Assembly (NCBI GenBank): GCA_033064195.1
Contig: JARBJD010000163.1
Span: forward strand, 62,001-126,000
Source: Blattamonas nauphoetae
Lineage: Eukaryota; Preaxostyla; Oxymonadida
Reading direction: 5' to 3'
DNA: 64,000 nucleotides
This document shows positions 10,650 to 23,876 of this stretch, piece by piece (positions within the stretch are counted from its first letter, which is position 1; the number at the start of each line of letters is the position of its first letter). The position numbers were made by a program, and so were the translations under genes. The notes beneath the pieces are model-generated. The model saw only the letters and a list, made by a program, of their open reading frames with translations. It was not told the origin of the DNA and did no database searches.

Positions 10650-13600
10650 ATGCCGTCAAGTGCCCCTAGCGAATATTCTGAAACAGAAATCGATTCCTCC
10701 GGACGTTTGAAGAAACCTAAGCTTCAGGAGGAGCTTGATTTTCTTTTTGAATCCCAGAGTTTGCCTCCCTTCTCCAACATCATATCCGTCAGAGCTCGAA
10801 CAGTTCCTCCCATCATTGGTGAACTTGATCTATTCGAAACGAAGTAGCAAATCAATTCGAGTGATTTATGATTGGATCAGAGTAAAATTACAAACAACTC
10901 CAGAATTTGTCCCAGACTTCGCGTCAGTCCTTCGCCAGCAAGCTGCACAATTGTCAATTACCGTAGCTTCGGCAGATCAACATCTCATTCTAGCATACAT
11001 TCGTTGGACGATTATTACTCTCCAATATTTGAAAGATGAAGGAGAATCTGCCAATCTCCAACTTCGATTGACCGAGGTTCTCGTCAGAATGCTTCATCGG
11101 TTTGTTCGTGACGCAAGTTTCAACCAAATCAAAAACACACTTCCATCACTATGCGGACAATTGAAGATCGCAATCGATTATGTAAGTTCCTCCTTCACTA
11201 CCAATATTTTCGGATGATATTTTGTGACTGATCCACCTGATATTCATCCTTTCTTATTTTCTTCTTGGTGTTTCCAACTTTTTATTCATGTACATCCCTT
11301 TTTGTCTCATTCCTTTTCATTATTCCCCCTCTTTTTATCATTTTCTTTCATCATCTCTCTCCTTTTTCTTACTTAGCATCCAACAGTTGTCCAAGCGATC
11401 TTTAAATCTTCAACCGTCCTCTCATCGGAGGCCCCTATTGGAGCGATCACACTCATTACCTTTACTTTAACCAATCTAGTCGTTCTCCTCTCTGAATTCG
11501 ACACACAAACCCACCCGACCAAAAAGGCTCAAAAATCAACACGATTCTCCCAAAAAGATGTTGACAGGTGGTTGGAACCATATTCAACAGAACCAGAAAG
11601 TTCATTTCTCTCAGCGTTCACGTCGTTGTTCCGACTCAATCAACCCATCCCACTTGCTCTATTCCAGCTCCAATTGTTCAAATCATCTCCACACAACCAA
11701 CACAAAAACCCAGATTTCTCCATCCTTGAGCAATTCAGTGCTCTTTATCTGCTCAAACGCCTCAATCAAACTCCACAATTCGTATCGAACCTCCTTTCAT
11801 ACATCCCGACTGCATTTCACCAAAATCCACACAACGCGACAACTATCATCAAGTCAATTCTGACAACATCTTTGATTTTGCCGACGATCTCACTTCCAAG
11901 CTCATTCCTCATTCCGCTCACAGCCGCAATCATCAAGCCGATTGAGGCAATCCCAGCCGATGTCATGACAAAGAAGAATGACTTTACTGCTGACCAAACA
12001 AATCTACCCTTCTCCCTTCTTGATTCATCGTTCCCCTCGTCGCCAATTTCCCAGCCAGTCCATCTCTCTTCCAACCTTGCCAACACTCTCCCTTCGCTTC
12101 TCTCAATCAACATCTTTGTTCAGTTACTTCAATCAATGACTGCTTCCGACGCAAACACTCTGAATTTCGCGGAGACTGTCACCCAGCTCAGCCAATCAAT
12201 GAAAAGCAGGCCGTCAACTCGTCTGCTTATTGTGGCCGCAATCGAATGTCTCGCCATTTCCGTCCACACCCTTCTCCCCCATTCATGCGATGTTTCCACA
12301 TTTTCGCCCTCTGCTCTTCTCTCTCTGTCAAACTGCGCCCAGTTCTTTTCACCACCAAAAATAACTTCATTTCCTCTTGACGAAAACAAGTCACTTACTC
12401 TCCTCCCCCACCTCATTTCACTTCGATCTCTCGTCCTTTCGCTCTTTCCATCATCGTCCATCCAGACAGCACAGCCCGGCGAAGTCTCCACCATACTCTC
12501 AGCACTTGGCGTCATCAACCCACTCGTCCTGCACTTCACCACAATCCTCTCGGACGAACAACTCTCCACAATTGAGTACACCTCGTCATCAACATCAACT
12601 TCCGTGGCCGCTCCATCTCAACCAGCAGCCCAGCCAAAAGGAAAGAAAGGAGGAGCCGGCAAAGCACAGGCGAAGTCTCAACCCGCAGCAAGCGAGTCTG
12701 CTCCATCGCAATCGCCCACAAAATTGACATCAGCTGGATTTGTGGAGGAGCTCTTGTCATTTTACCAACACTCTTTGCAACACATGACACCATTTATTGC
12801 TCAGACATCTCCAACACCAGCACACGCACCAGTCAGACACAACCGAGCCTCACTTCTACAATCTTTGCTTCTGACTCTCTCCACAGTCGCACTGTCACCA
12901 CAATCCATCCTCATTCAAGGATTATTGGACCATCCACAGCTCCTCAACCTGATCTTTCCGTTTGTGTCATTTTCACAAACCAAGTCTGCACAAACCATCT
13001 CACTCACTTCATCCATCACCAACCACCCTCTGTGCTTCATGGAGCATGTCCTCCAACCCATCCTCGTTCTGCTCATTTCACATCCACTCCTTACCCGCAC
13101 CTCACCGAACGGAGTTGAGAAACACGGAATTGATCTATGTCATCAAGTTGTGTCGACAATGTTTGGAACACCAACGTCTCCTCTCTCGCTGTCATCACCA
13201 ACCAACGTCCTCTTCTCATCGGCCTCAATTCTGTCCCTCAACACCCAACAATCCGCACATCTCTCCGCTCTTCACAGCCTTGTTCTTCTTCCATTCGCTG
13301 GCTACAAGCAGAAGGATTCCGAACAAGACACTTCAGAGTCTGTCTCATCATCTCTGATCCTTCGCTCTCTGTATGCTTCTCATCTTGGACAGCTGCAAGG
13401 CAAATTCTCACCATTTTCTCTCCACAACCCTCATCCTTTCATATCTTCGCTTGTCTCACTTCTTTTCCACTCAAACTGGAGGATTAGGGCTCTCCCTTCC
13501 TATTATTTGGATTCAGCACTCTCCCCACATTCAGACGTTCTCCAATCGGAACGTTCAGCGGCGTCTGTTTTCAGGTCGTCTCTGCTCCACTCTCTCTTCG

Positions 13601-16600
13601 CTTCATTCATTTTTGTTGACGAGATGATGATCGTCAACCATCCATCAGTCCCCGCATCCTACAACATTCCATCGTCTGTTCTACTCAGGGCAATCGTTGC
13701 CGTTCTTGCTGGAACGTACACAAATCCAAAGTCGATTGATGGTCTTATTGAAGAGACAAAGGAGAAGGACACTGGAAAGGAGAATGATGTTTCACATCCT
13801 CTTCTCACCTCGGAACAAACTCTCTCCCTGTTGCTCTTATCACACTTCCCATGCCTCTCAGATCCATCATTCTCTCCAACTTTCGCACTTTCTTTCCTCC
13901 TCCAGCACTCTCCATCTTCTCATCCGTCCCAAAAGAAAGTAGTCACCGAAGATCCGAAACAGAACACGTTCAAAGCCTCCCTCTCTGTTCACCTTCCGTT
14001 CATCGTCGATTCGATCCTAAAAAGACGAAATGGTCTCAGCGAACAGGACCTTATGAGTGTTTTGTGTGCCGATGGCCTCCTCTTCATTGAATGGGCCGAG
14101 AAAAAGCGAGCGATGGCCAATCAACTCTCGTTGGAGAAGAAGGCACTGAAGAAGGAACAGAAAAAGGAGAAGGACGACAAAAAAGGAAAATCAGATCCAC
14201 AGCCAGCTCCCCAACCAGTGAAATCAGATTTCCCTGTTCTCTCAACAACTGCTCTGCAGTCAATCCAACACGCTTGCCAGAATGCTCTTCGATCGCTTGT
14301 AGTTACTCAATCACACCTCCACGGAGAACTGATCGGACGAAAAACTGTTGAAACTCTTCAGCAAAGTGTGAACCAAATAAAGATCGCCTGTGCTGAGGGC
14401 AGTGGAAAAGGGATTCAAGAAGCCAGTGACAAGAAGTTTGGAATGGAAAGAATCACGGAATATGGTCTCAGAGCCGTCGACAACGGAATTCACGCCGACA
14501 AAATGAGACAAGAGTTATTCCTTAACAGAAAGAAAGAAGCCGAAGAAAGAGTCCGAATAAACAAGGAGGAAGAGGCCCACATCCAAAGACAGCATCAAGC
14601 AGCTCTCGATAATGAAGCAAGAGTTGCAGAAAAAGCGAGACAAAAGGCCGAACAAGAAGCCCAGAATGCTGCTGCTCCTGGAAAGGATAAGAAAAGCAAA
14701 AACAAATCTCGAAAACCCAAAGAAGAAGTTGTGGAAACTCCTGAGGAACGCGAAGCTCGTGAGGAGAAGGAAGCCAAAGAACGAGTTGCGCGAAAGGCCC
14801 GAGAAGAACAAGAGAGACTCGAACGTGAGAAAGAGGAAGATGCTCAGATCGAACTCAAGCGTTTCATTCCTCTGACAGAAGATGACAAGTCTGTCTTGAG
14901 GACTGCTTTTGGTGATGTTGAACTGAATGCTAACGTCAAGCGCGATAGAACTCAGAAAGGATTGTATTCCGTGGAAGACGAAAAGTGGGAGAGACAAGAA
15001 CGAGCAAAACTCATCAGACAACAAAAAATTGATGAGGCCCGCGAGATTATCCACACGAAACTTGCCAAGCAGAAACAATACGAAGAGGAAACTCTCAGCG
15101 AATTGAATTGCATCAACCACACTTTTGACATGTTGACAATCCTCAGCCAAACAGATGATTCTATCATCGCCCCATCTTCAGCGACACTTGCTTCACTTGC
15201 AGCCGATTGCCTCCAAACCCGATTCTTCTCTGAAGCTGCAGAACAAACTGTGTATGCAATGTGTCTGAACATCCAACCAGCGTCAATGAGAAAACAACTG
15301 TCGTTCGTCCTTCCACTCTCATTCTGCCGAATCTTCACTCACATTGGAGCAATTAAAGCCAACAAGGGTGTGATCGAACCTGTCAAGGAAGAGGAGGATG
15401 ATGACGATGACGAAAGTGTCGCCAAAGTTATCGATGTGAAGAACTATCCATTGGATGTCCAAATCAAGCGATTGTTCATCGTTTTCGAAGGATCAACAGG
15501 AATGAAAATGGAAAAGCTTGGCGTCAAACGCAGGATCAACACTCTTGACACAGCCTCGTTCAACGTCCTTTTCCCCATCCTCAAAGCTCTCCTTCTCAAC
15601 CAAACAAAAGATGAGGCTCTCAAACCGTTGAGCAAAATCGCTTTCCATCTTCTTTCATCTCATTGCTCTCTCCCAGTCACTCCAATGCTTCCTCAACGAG
15701 AAATGATCGAAACCTTGATTACATTCATGCAGAATCAGTTCACAACATACACACCAGCTCAACTCAACGACGCGTCAGCTGTGAAGCTACTCTCAGACCC
15801 CCTTTTCCTCCTAACTCATTCAGCAGTCAACATCTCGGCCCTTTCATCTCTCATCAATGGGATGACATCGAACATCCCACAAATGCGTCAGATTTCAGTC
15901 AAAACCGCTCAACTTGCCCTTCCTTACCTGATTGTCCAACCAAGTGGAACAAGGGATGTTTCTCGACGATCCAAAACACAACAAGCCGTCTCTATCACAG
16001 AGAATGAATGGAGGAGGAATTGCCGAATCGCTCAAACCATTGGTAAAGAAATGAAAGGTAGAACAACACGTGACGGGATTCATTCTCTTGCAAATACCTT
16101 CCAACAATTCATTGAGACACACTCATTGGAGGAACGACACTCATTCATCACCCAAATCGAACTCGTCAGTTGCATCTATCTTCTCTGTTTCGATGAAGAC
16201 GAGCAAACACAGACACTTGCTGGAAGCCTCTGGGAAAAAGTGATTTCAATGGAAGAGGAAGAGGAAGAAAGACGAGTGAAGCAGGTCACAACGAACGCTG
16301 AACTTGCTCAACTCGACGATGCAACAATCACCTCATTGCGCCTGGCCACACGCGAGAGCACATTCCAAATCACATTCCTTCACATTCTCCCATTGTTCGC
16401 TCTGCTCGCATCACCTCATCAGTCCATCCGTTCGATCTCAGCGGCGACGATCGGAAATCTTGTCACTCAATCTGAGGACGACGAAGACGATCCATCTTTC
16501 ACCGCAATCCATATCTCTGACTGTCTCCTTCACATCTCACTCCAAAGTGCAGAAATGGACGTTGAAGAAGAGCAATTGCAGAAAATGCGGAAGAAAGAGG

Positions 16601-19600
16601 AAATGGTCATGCTGACAACGGATATCGTTGGATATTACGAGTCAACACCCGAATTGGACAAATTAGGAAAGTTATTTGAGGCGAAGGATGGAGAAACACA
16701 AGCCATTAATGGACTCACATCGCCTTATCTTCATCCAATATCAATTAGCATCAAAGAGGCAGAAGACAAAAGCAATTTCGAACATAATGAGCCAACGGAC
16801 ACCAACTTTGTACCCTTCTTCGGTTCTCTCCTCCGATCCTTCCATCTCCACATCGCTCTGAATGGAAGTGTGGGAAAACGCAACCCCTCTCTCATGCTTC
16901 TCCGAAATGGGTGTGCCCATGCTTTTGGTGCCATTTCAGAAGCGATGGCCACCGCAGACAAATTCAAAAACGATTCATTCTTCCTGTCATCATCTCCACA
17001 CGACTCCGTCAGTGTGTCTCTCGTTTCATTTATCATCGATCGAACACTCTGTTTGTCTGATGATATTCCACTCAACCAACAGACCATGGTTGAGAGCCTG
17101 ACAAAGGTCATTGCTGAAGCAATCCGAGCTGAAAGCACAAGCAAGAATATCACTCCCGACACACTCGACGAACTCACTCTCCCCACACAGTTCCTTGTGA
17201 TGATTCTTGCACATTTGAAGAATGCCACAGAAATCGATGCTGGGAGCAGAGGTGACAGACAAATCTCATCCCTGGTGAGACTGACAGAAGCTCTCCCGAT
17301 CTTCTTCTCTTCCCCGGATGATAAACAAATCGACAAATATCAGCAAGCTCTACCTTCTGCTTCCTCAACTTCTGTTGCAGCTTCCTTCACTCTTCCATCG
17401 ACAATCGTCGAAGGATTCATCAACGAACAAAGCTCCGACTATCATCCGATCACCATCCTCCTCTCGACAATTCTGTCTCTCCATTCGATCCCTTCACAGC
17501 GAGTGCAATTTTATGCCTCCCACGCCGTCACAGTCCTCCTCTCGGCTCATCCATCACTCTTTTCAGCAATTTCAGAGCCACAATCGGATCGTCTTCTGAG
17601 GATCATGCTATCGACCACATCATCCTATCCTGAACGAAAAGGGTCTGCCTTCGCTCTTGCTGCTATGGCAGCAACTGAATGGGAAGAAGACATCGATAGC
17701 GACGAAAATGCCAATAACGAAAACAAGAGAAAGAAGAAGAGCGGTGGAGGAATGAATTGGTTTGTGAAAGAAAGCGACTTGATGAACGTGATCCTGGAAG
17801 CAGCCATTGGAAGACCAGGTAAAGAAAATGCGGCTGTCTCTCGTGAAGGGTCTCTTGTCTTCATCGAAGTTCTCAGCATATGTGTTGGTGATTGCGTACA
17901 ACCAATTCTCCCCAAAATCGTCCCTGTTCTTCTTGCTTCTCTGTCTGATCAAGGACAAGCCCGCGATGGGAAGGGAAATGTCCGAGCAGCAGCAAGCGAT
18001 GCTGTCGATTCCCTTCTTCAGTACTCCCTCTCACCATTCGGTGTGAACATGCTGCTTCCAACTTTGATCGACATCATGGAAGGCAGAAACACAACGGTCA
18101 GCGACCTCATTCTTGACGACAAAGTCGAAGGAGAGAATGGAAAGAAAAAGAAGAAAGAACTATCGTTCATGTCATCAGATGGACCAACAGCGAAATCAAC
18201 AGGAAAATCTTGGCGGTCAATGCTCGGAGCAATTCAAATGGCTCAGCGCATTGCCACATATCTCACATCGATTGGAACTCCAAAGCGAGGTGAGGAGAAC
18301 CGTTCGGACGACGACAATGAAGAGCAAGACGAAGAAAAGAAACGAAGATCTGAAGCAGCGCGGTCACATCTCATTCTCTCCTTCTCTTCAACAATCCTAC
18401 CTCGTCTGACGACGATTCTCGTCGCTGAGACTCATCCACAAATCCAAAAAGCTGTCAAAGAAACTCTCAGCCGAGTTGGAGAAAGCGTCGAAAACGACAG
18501 AATCCGCAATTCTATGGACAAGATTATTGACGCCTTGTCGGACATTGGTAAAACCGAGAGTGTGTTGAAATACTTGTTCGTTGCGACCACTCCCGAAGAA
18601 GTTGAAGAAAAACATCAACCACTTGATGCCGCATCTCTTTCGTTGATCTATCCCCTTGTCCTCCGTTCTCTTCGCTCCAGAACGATCACTGGACGAATTG
18701 CTGGACTCCAAACAGTCGGCCTCTTTGGCTCACTTGTCTCTGCAACGTATCTCGTCCCGTACATGCCATCAATTATCCCTCTCATCACTCGCTTCTCGTT
18801 GGTGGATGTTCCTCAAATCAGGTCAGAAGCAGCAACCACACTCGCATCTCTCGTCCGAGCCATCGGAGAAGAGAATTGCTGCGATATTGTCAACTGGCTC
18901 TTGAATGTTATCAATGCTGGAGGCGTTCTTCCTCCCTCAAATGATGACGAGAGCAAGACCCAGGGCACCATTCCCAAATCAGCTGTCCTCCATGGCGCTG
19001 CCAGTGGTTTGGCAGCTGTAATTGGCGTCCAGGGATCACGCCGTCTCAAGGCTCTCTTCCCAACCCTCGTTCGAGGCTTATACAACCCGACACCGACTGT
19101 TCGGGAAGGTTATCTCAATTTCTGGTCTTATCTTCCGTCTGTCATGGAAAATGCCCACAACGAGGATACCAATTGTGACTTCAGACCATTCCTTCCTCTT
19201 ATCCTTCCACACATCATTTTTGTCGCAGGAGATGTGGAGAGCGAGAGCTGTCGCCTCACAGCAGTCAATGCAGCGAGAGTGATGATTTCCATTTATGGAT
19301 TCCAAGTTGCAAACTATCACGGATCACTTGTTAACGCTGACAAGAAACCAAAACGTGCCGGAAAGAACCCAAAACGGTACGATATCAAGCGATCTCCATT
19401 CCATCAGATTCTGAATGTTTTCTTGACTTCGCTCAACAATCCAACAACTCACCCTCCAATCCCTTCATCACTCGACAATTTCCTTCAAGAAAATGCCAAC
19501 GAGACCGACGATTCTCAGCTCCGTCAAGAACAAGCTGAAATCGATGCGATCGAAGCACGAATGAAGAAAGAGCGCACTGGCGGAACAGGACATGTCGAGA

Positions 19601-22600
19601 GCGGATGGCGAATTCGCTACACAGTCCTCCGTCTTCTCGAAAAATTGATCGAGGTCGTCATTGTGTTTGTGCTCGGACAGAAGGACACGTTCGATCATGA
19701 AGATGATAGCGATTATGAAGACGAGAAAGTGGATATTGATGTTGATCGTAAGAATGCCAACAAATTGTTGCTCAAGAAACTGAAAAGAAGAATGGATAAT
19801 TATGAGAAAAAAGAATCATTGAGAGACAAGAAGAAAGGAGATGAAGAGCAAGAAGAATCAGCAAGTGTTGAAGACTCATCAGACATCGAACTGGACAGTG
19901 GAGACGAATCAGACCACGATAAGAAAGACAGAAAACAGAATGAAGGACAGGTCTACACTCGCCAACTCAACATTAACAGACTTCTTCACGCATGCCTCTT
20001 CCCTGAAGACTCACAGCGCAAACTCTTCTTTGGAACACTCTATGTCTCCCGATTCGATCCAAACCGCGAGACTCGAACACAAGCTCTCCGCCTCTGGAAG
20101 GATTACGTTCTCAATCCTCCAAAGATGGTGAAAATGTTGATGCCTACCGTTATCCAGATTGTTTCAGAAATCCTCTCGTCGAGTTCAGGTCCAACCTCGC
20201 AGTCTCTGATGGAGGCCCGAGACCAAGGACTTCGGAAGAAGATTGCTCTGGAAGAGAAGAGAAAGGAGAGAGAACAACGTATCAAGGACAGAGAGGCTGC
20301 CCGCGAACGGCGAAGACTCGAAGCCGAAGAGAAAGCTAAACCCAAGGAACTCGCTGATGATGTCCTAGCCGATGTCTCATCATCCGAAAGTGATTCAATC
20401 TTCGTTGTTGAGCAATCTGAAAGCGAAATCGATTCGGACGACGAAGAGATGTTGCTTACTGACGATGATTGGAAGAAGGAAATGGCGTCAGCATGTCTCA
20501 CAGATCTGACCACGAAAGCTGGAGACCAACTCTTCGCCACCCTCCTTCCAGCTATTCAACGAGATCTCACGTCATCATCATCTTCATCCGCTGCTGCGGT
20601 GAATGTCCGTGTTGGAGCCTGCATCTCACTCTCATCACTCTTAACACCACCACCTGCTCAACCAGGCCAAACAGTTCAGTCTCTCCAACAACACAAACAA
20701 TACATTCAATCTCAATCAAACATGGCTAGCATAGTCAATTCAATCAAAACAGCCCTTGTTGATCCTTCACACAAAGTTCGAAACGCTGGTGCAATCGCAT
20801 TTGCATCGTTCTGTCAGGCAGTTGGAGCCAACCAAGGTATTCAGAGAATTATCCCAACACTCGTGAGCGTGATTGGAGGAAAGGACGGAGGAAAGTCCAA
20901 CGAAATTCAATCTTTGAATGCCGTTGAAGGCTTGAAGAGCCTCCTGTCTCTGTCACCATCCACATTCTCAACGACTTCCATGCAAGCTCTTACGCAAGGA
21001 ATCCTCCCAATTCTCCTGAAATCACCACTTTCAAAAGGATCTCTTCGTGCTCTGATGAGATTGAGTGGTGTCGACGCGATTACTTTTGCTCTTGGACAGC
21101 GCATTTCATCGCTTCTTCCCCTTCTCATCGACACTCTCCTCAGGGAAGAAGAACAACTCGAGAAAAGTGGTATTACAGAGTCTCAGTTGAACAAGGAAGA
21201 CTCAGCCCAGTTCCTTGCTCGTGGTATTATCAGACAGGTTGCTCGGGACCAAGGCAGATGGGTTGTTGATGAACTTGAACACGAGTTGGAGCGATTGATG
21301 AAGTTAGATCTCGCTGAAAAGGACAGCAAAGATGAAGCTAAAATTGCTGAGGCACAGAAACGAAGACAACGAGAGCTCATTTGTGTCCTTCTTCTTGGTT
21401 CCGTGTTTGAGAGAGAGAGTTCGGATGAGGAAGAAGAGGATAACACCCGAATTGAAGGCCAAGCCATTATTGATGCTGCACACCTCGTCCTTCGAATCGG
21501 ATTGAATCAACAATCTCAGTCAAACTCAAAACTCTCTGGAACCGACAGACTCCTCGAAGCTGTCATCCAGACCCTCGTCCTTATCGTTCGGTCGTTCAAC
21601 AAAGTCGACACGCTTCGATTCATCCCAGGCCTTCTTCAAACTCTGTCTGTCAATGAACGAAAAATCATCGATTCAACAGCCGACAAAGTCAAAGGCTCAT
21701 CAGTCTCGAAGATGGAGAGAAGAGACCGCCTTCTCGCCAAGTGTGGAAAGGATATGAAAGGACAGCTTCAGCGCCTTGCTCTTCAAATTGAACTGAAACA
21801 GAGGGATTGGACAGACTATATTTCACCCACAACCTTCCAATTGTCTCTCCTCTCACAAACTGCTTCAATTCGTTGCCTGATCGATGTCGTCTTGACGTCA
21901 CTTTCTCTTCAGGCTACTCAAGCCCTCCCTCCATCTTTGGGAATGAGCAGTGCTGACTTGTCCATTGCATGCTGCAAATGTCTTGCGATCATCGTTCGTT
22001 GTTCCGACCCAACCGCACTCTGCCCAGTCATTCCACTCCTTGTTGGTCGTTTGATCCGAATGATGGGTGATAAACTCACTCTGAACGTCAAGAGTCAAAT
22101 CTGTGGTGTAATCGTCGAACTAATGGAGAAAAAAGATGCTGAAGAGAAAACACTCGCTGATCAACCGGATGTTGCTGCGATGAAAGAAGCCGAAACTGCT
22201 CTTCTCGTCTCTCTTCGTCGTACACTCAAACTCCAAATTGAAGACACGACATCAGACACTACAAAGCCCTTTGAAACAAGTGTTACCACCCGGAAGACCA
22301 CAATCGCCTCAAGTATCAAATCATTTGCTCCTCAACTTCAGTCGACTCTCATGCGTGCTCTTCAGACAGTGTCAACAATCTCTGACCCACAAGCCAGCGA
22401 TAGTTCTATTCACGCAGAAGCAATTCGTGTCAAATCAACAGTCTGTCTGATCCTCTTGATCCCACACATTGTTCGAGTTGATCCAATCGCCAACGAACTC
22501 CGAACTATCGTTCAAACTGCCCATCCGTCGTTCACCACCACATCGCCACTGAACAGTCCATTTGATCTTTCCCTCCGTCTCCTCACATCTGTAATCACAG

Positions 22601-23757
22601 TTCATTCTCAAAAACTATCAGCTGTTGTGAAAGAATCGCTCTTTTCATTGTTTGCGTTGACAATCAACGATATTCTGAAGAGACACCAACAATCAACAAC
22701 ACAAATGGCTGTCATCACATCCATCGCAGCCGACGGTATGGCTGGACTCTGCGCTTCAATGAAAGGAAATGAGATGCAGATTTGTCTCGATCAGATCCTC
22801 ACCAGAGACGTACCCTTCGCTCAACAGCAAAAGCAGCAACCAACTCGCACCATTTTTAAAAATGAAGCGTCATGGCAAAAGAACGAAGGACAATGTTGTG
22901 GAGAGCACTTCTCACTCAGGTTCCCCAGCCTCACTCCAAATGTGAAAGACTCATTCGCTAAAACAGTGAAAGTTCTTTGTGGATCAGAGACAAGCGAGAG
23001 AATTGAAGGCAAAAACACGGTGGGACCTGTCGAGAAAGGCCGATACCTCCAAGCCCTCACTGATGGCTTGTCCTTGACACTTTCCGAAGACCCCCAAGTT
23101 CAGGCTCCGAAGATCGAACAGATCGGACTCAACGTGGAAAATATGATGAACCTCATGTTGTCAGCCTCTGAATCAGTCGTTCTGCACTATGAAGAAATGA
23201 TGACTGCCAACGAAACCGGAAAAACAAGTCAATATCTTCTCAAAGAAACACGAGAGAAATTGAGAGCACAACAACTGGCCCAGTTTTCTTTGAATGGTTC
23301 AGTTTTGACCCTCGCCACTCTTCCAGAGATTGTAGCATTTATTGTCTGTGGTCTCGATGAGAAACGAGACTCAACCCTCCAATCTCTTGCTACTGCAGCG
23401 TGCGAGATTCTTGTTCATCCTCTTATCCATTCTAGTGACGACTTCTTGTGTCTCTTTGGTGCTGACGGATCATTTGAAGAGAAGGATTGCAGCAGGGATG
23501 CCTTTGTGATTAGCACCTCTGTTCATCTCCTTCTCTCAACCCTTTCAAACACTCTTATTTCTTCCACGACCAATGATAGTAAAATCATTGTTCTCCATCT
23601 CCTCAAACATCTTTCCACCACTGCAGCTCGTACTTATCCCGCACTACTTCGGATTATTGCGGCCGAGGTGGGAAGTGCTATCTCCCGCCCCGATTCACAG
23701 GGAACTCTCGCTGCTAAGACTCTCACTGATGAAATCACCAAGATTTTGAAGATCTAG
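10650..23757 (+). CDS. GCN1: GCN1 translational activator, unusually large
   Basis: Three exons: 10650-10758, 10793-11181 and 11377-23757. The introns are 34 nt and 195 nt (GTAAGT...TTAG). The sum is 4292 residues against about 2670 in yeast and human. HEAT repeats run throughout. The EF3-like core is recognisable around residues 2250-2650 (ERKGSAFALAAMA; LPKIVPVLLASLSD; GNVRAAASDAV; LIYPLVLRSLRSRT; QIRSEAATTLASLV), followed by VREGYLNFWSYLP. GCN1 binds collided or stalled ribosomes and passes uncharged-tRNA signals to the eIF2-alpha kinase GCN2. The extra length comes partly from charged insertions: a Lys-rich stretch near residue 1090, a Glu/Arg/Lys coiled coil near 1210-1330 and several acidic linkers. 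The largest exon is 12.4 kb. The ATG at 10650 is preferred over the one at 10602, which would lie in the PP2A-A start. Confidence 0.93.
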
Positions 23758-23876
23758 TCAATGAATGCACTTCATCCTTTTTCTTACAACCTTCGTTGGC
23801 AAAATTAATCTTGTTGACACGTCAGAAATGAAAGAAAAATGAGGAAAAATTTGGTTAAAAAGTGAACAAAATTACG

